DNA of 8,209 bases from Candidatus Poribacteria bacterium (GTDB taxonomy: Bacteria; Poribacteria; WGA-4E; GCA-2687025), in assembly GCA_027625215.1 (NCBI GenBank), contig JAQBWJ010000069.1, positions 1 through 8,209 on the forward strand. The letters are read 5' to 3'. The first letter of the stretch is position 1; each line of letters starts with the position of its first letter. The notes beneath the pieces are model-generated. The model had not been told where the DNA came from and searched no databases. It saw nothing but the letters and a program-made list of their open reading frames with translations. Of the stretch, positions 6,655-8,209 are shown piece after piece. The position numbers and the translations under genes were made by a program.

Positions 6655-7488
6655 CTAAAGCCGAAACAGCGACTTCGCGTTCTCGTAGCCGATCTTGCGC
6701 CGCGCCTCATCCGAAATATCCGCCGCCTCCCACATGTCGAACTGCGGCACGTCCTGACCGATGTAGAGGTAGTCCGTCGCAAAGAGCAGTTTGTCGCGCT
6801 GCCGTTCCAAGAACTTCTGCCCGAACTCCCAGTCGCGGGTGATCGCCCCGTGCGCCGATCCCGCCGAGAGGTCGGCGTACATGTTGGGGTAGTTCGTCAG
6901 CAGTTCGTCCACCCGCCCGCCGGGAACGACGGGGCGTTTCGGGTAGCCGCCGCGTTCTTCGGGCATTACGTCCGCCGAAATCGCCGACCAGAAGCCCGGC
7001 GCGTGTCCGATGAACTTGACGTTGGGAAACGCCTTCAGCATCGCTTCGGTCGCTTGGAGGTCGTGGGTGTCGGTGCAGCGGATGTTGTCGATGTGCCAGA
7101 GAAGGGGGAGTTTCAGTTCGTCGCAGACGGCGTAGATGTCTTGCAACAGCGGATGATCGACGGGCAGCCCGACCTTCACCTCGCCGAACCCGATGGCTCC
7201 TTCCTCGACGTACGCCCCGATCATCTTGCGGAAACTGTTCCGCCCGTCGCTGACCGACATGCGCGGGTCGATCACGCAGAACGGGATGAATCGGTCGGGG
7301 TGCTCCCGACACAACGCGAGCATGTCGCGCGTCGGGATGTAGAAACTGGCGGCTTCGGGGCTTTCGAGCGGCAGCGGAACCGCCATCTCAATCTCGTGGT
7401 CGTCCATCCAGTCGAGCATCATCTTCGGGGTGAGCGGCTCGTAGCGGTCCCACAGCGGTCCGACGTGTACGTGCGTGTCGATGAGCAT
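6655..7488 (-). CDS. TIM-barrel amidohydrolase (amidohydrolase_2 type) metal-dependent hydrolase
   Basis: 277 residues, a usual length. Metal ligands of the superfamily are in order: THVH (His6, His8) at the end of strand 1, LWHID (His132), IGHAPG (His162) and FATDYLY (Asp239). GFGEVKVG (100-107) carries Glu103 and Lys105 near the active site. This group covers decarboxylases (ACMSD/LigW-like) and lactone or amide hydrolases; the substrate is not readable. No signal peptide. AAGGA, nine bases before the ATG at 7488, supports the start. It is the first gene after the repeat-bearing gap, so it probably opens the operon with the sulfotransferase and oxidoreductase. Confidence 0.92.
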   Translation of the reverse strand: MLIDTHVHVGPLWDRYEPLTPKMMLDWMDDHEIEMAVPLPLESPEAASFYIPTRDMLALCREHPDRFIPFCVIDPRMSVSDGRNSFRKMIGAYVEEGAIGFGEVKVGLPVDHPLLQDIYAVCDELKLPLLWHIDNIRCTDTHDLQATEAMLKAFPNVKFIGHAPGFWSAISADVMPEERGGYPKRPVVPGGRVDELLTNYPNMYADLSAGSAHGAITRDWEFGQKFLERQRDKLLFATDYLYIGQDVPQFDMWEAADISDEARRKIGYENAKSLFRL

Positions 7489-7530
7489 GTCGTCGCATCC
7501 TTGGCAGAGATGAGCGATGTGGTGTCGGGG

Positions 7531-7547
7531 AGTCTGAGGGACAGACT
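7531..7547. repeat. Small dyad upstream of the amidohydrolase gene
   Basis: AGTCTG-aggga-CAGACT is a perfect 6-pair inverted repeat 43 bases upstream of the amidohydrolase start. It could be an operator or a leader hairpin for the operon; nothing else supports a regulator here. Confidence 0.3.
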
Positions 7548-7602
7548 ACGCAAAGCGCGCGTCGGATTCAATCGCTTCATTCGATGCAACGTGGGGTGGA
7601 AA

Positions 7603-7700
7603 GTCCCTTCCCCCTGTGGGGGGAGGTTAGGATGGGGGTTTCGCCTACTCAACCGTTAAAAGAAAACCCCCACCTTAGTCCTCCCCCTCTGGGGGAGGAG
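7603..7700. repeat. REP/MITE-like palindromic intergenic repeat
   Basis: The element has two short hairpins at its ends: CCTTCCCCC-tgt-GGGGGGAGG (7606-7626, one G-T pair) and TCCTCCCCC-tct-GGGGGAGGA (7679-7699, perfect). They are joined by arms that are themselves imperfectly inverted (ttaggatgggggttt against aaaacccccaccttagtc). The composition and its minus-strand translation (PHPNLPPQGEG) match the dispersed palindromic repeats found between genes in many Gram-negative genomes. It has no coding capacity. It may act as a factor-dependent or structural terminator between the CapA-like and amidohydrolase genes. Only one copy is in the window, so dispersal is inferred. Confidence 0.7.
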
Positions 7701-8209
7701 ACTCGGTCGTGGTCGATTGAAGTTCAAGGACGACGCCTGAATCGGTGGGATTGAGCGTCGTGCCGAGTTCGGCGCAACGCAGCGCGAACGCTTCAATCGC
7801 GGGTTGGGTGTCGTCGCCGTCCAACAGGCGAGGCTGCCATCGCGGGCTCGGATCGTCCCCGAACTTCAGCGCCGCATCAACCCGCACCGCTGAGAACTCG
7901 ACCCTTAGCGGCGTCCCGCCATCGAACACGACCGTCGGGACGATCACCTCGCCGAACTCTTTGGCGTCCGTCCCGCGCACGAAGTCCGGCAGACTGTAGA
8001 AGATCGGCTTGCCGTTGTAGACCTCCGCACCTTGCCACACCTGATCGCGCAACCCGAACACGGCGGTCGCGCCCGCGTCGATAGCGGTCTGCGCGACGAG
8101 CCGCTGCTTGCCGTCGACGGATTCGCCGGGCGTTGCGCCCCAATGAACGAAGACGATCACCACATCGGCGTTCTCGCGGGCGTTTGCCACGTCGTCGCGG
8201 ATGACGGAA
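7675..8209 (-). CDS. CapA/PGA_cap-like protein, C-terminal part (N-terminus outside window)
   Basis: The frame is open to the right edge (last visible residues upstream SVIRDDVANAREN), so this is only the C-terminal 178 residues. The stretch DVVIVFVHWG, then QRLVAQTAIDAGATAVFGLRDQVWQGAEVYNGKPIFYSLPDFV in pieces, follows the end of the PGA_cap metallophosphatase-like domain of poly-gamma-glutamate synthesis protein CapA. In that family the usual pattern is HWG, then G-H-H-P-H-V, then Y-S-L-G-N-F. Here HWG is kept but the G-H-H-P-H-V site reads G-L-R-D-Q-V and N-F is D-F, so metal binding is probably impaired. A GTG at 8190 lies within the conserved domain and is not the start. The last eight codons (SPPPEGED) and the TAA come from the palindromic repeat, so the native C-terminus has been replaced or extended. 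Confidence 0.8.
   Translation of the reverse strand, partial: SVIRDDVANARENADVVIVFVHWGATPGESVDGKQRLVAQTAIDAGATAVFGLRDQVWQGAEVYNGKPIFYSLPDFVRGTDAKEFGEVIVPTVVFDGGTPLRVEFSAVRVDAALKFGDDPSPRWQPRLLDGDDTQPAIEAFALRCAELGTTLNPTDSGVVLELQSTTTESPPPEGED

Noticed and set aside
7505..7600. Sigma70-like promoter for the amidohydrolase operon (TTGAAT, 17 bases, TAGTCT on the minus strand)
   Set aside because: It matches only four and three of six consensus bases, which is no better than expected in such a stretch.
7419..7652. Minus-strand peptide with NPHPNLPPQGEG
   Set aside because: This is the translation of the palindromic repeat followed by an out-of-frame part of the amidohydrolase, not a gene.
6850..7659. 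269-codon open frame on the plus strand
   Set aside because: It is antisense to the amidohydrolase and runs into the palindromic repeat. No motif or plausible ribosome binding site was seen.

Overview
The window is GC-rich by eye and densely coded. All eight recognisable genes read on the minus strand, so transcription runs from high to low coordinates. No rRNA, tRNA, CRISPR array, integrase or transposase is visible. Gene content (ceramidase-superfamily hydrolase, TolB-like propeller, Gfo/Idh/MocA oxidoreductase, TIM-barrel amidohydrolase, PAPS-type sulfotransferase, response-regulator adenylate cyclase) and a C-terminal V-x-P-x-x-K-x-x-T-x-W-(G) tail on two secreted proteins fit the Candidatus Poribacteria / Latescibacterota / Planctomycetota type of environmental, often marine or sponge-associated, bacterium. 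Poribacteria is my best guess, but it is an inference from content and not from a marker gene.

In transcription order: (1) 8209-7675, the C-terminal part of a CapA/PGA_cap-like protein whose metal-site histidines look lost. Its last codons and stop lie inside (2) a palindromic intergenic repeat (about 7603-7700). Then come (3) an amidohydrolase (7488-6655), (4) a sulfotransferase with a GTG start (6604-5759), (5) a Gfo/Idh/MocA oxidoreductase (5762-4575) that overlaps the sulfotransferase by ATGA, and (6) a secreted jelly-roll protein (4533 to about 3689). Genes 3 to 6 are closely spaced (gaps of 50, -4 and 41 bases) and look like one operon. The combination suggests handling of a sulfated or otherwise modified carbohydrate-like compound, but no gene fixes the substrate.

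(7) A roughly 350-base non-coding stretch (3688-3339) is rich in inverted repeats and precedes (8) a response regulator fused to a class III adenylate cyclase of the IIIb type (3338-1947). A 111-base gap with another hairpin follows. Then come (9) a secreted TolB-like beta-propeller (1835-849) and (10), 13 bases further on with its own Shine-Dalgarno sequence, a neutral-ceramidase-superfamily protein (835 to beyond the left edge).

The most notable signals are the W-G-E-L-K tail shared by two unrelated secreted proteins, the single-base frameshift that breaks this tail in the jelly-roll protein, and the structured leader of the adenylate cyclase gene. I do not see a clearly new multi-gene system.
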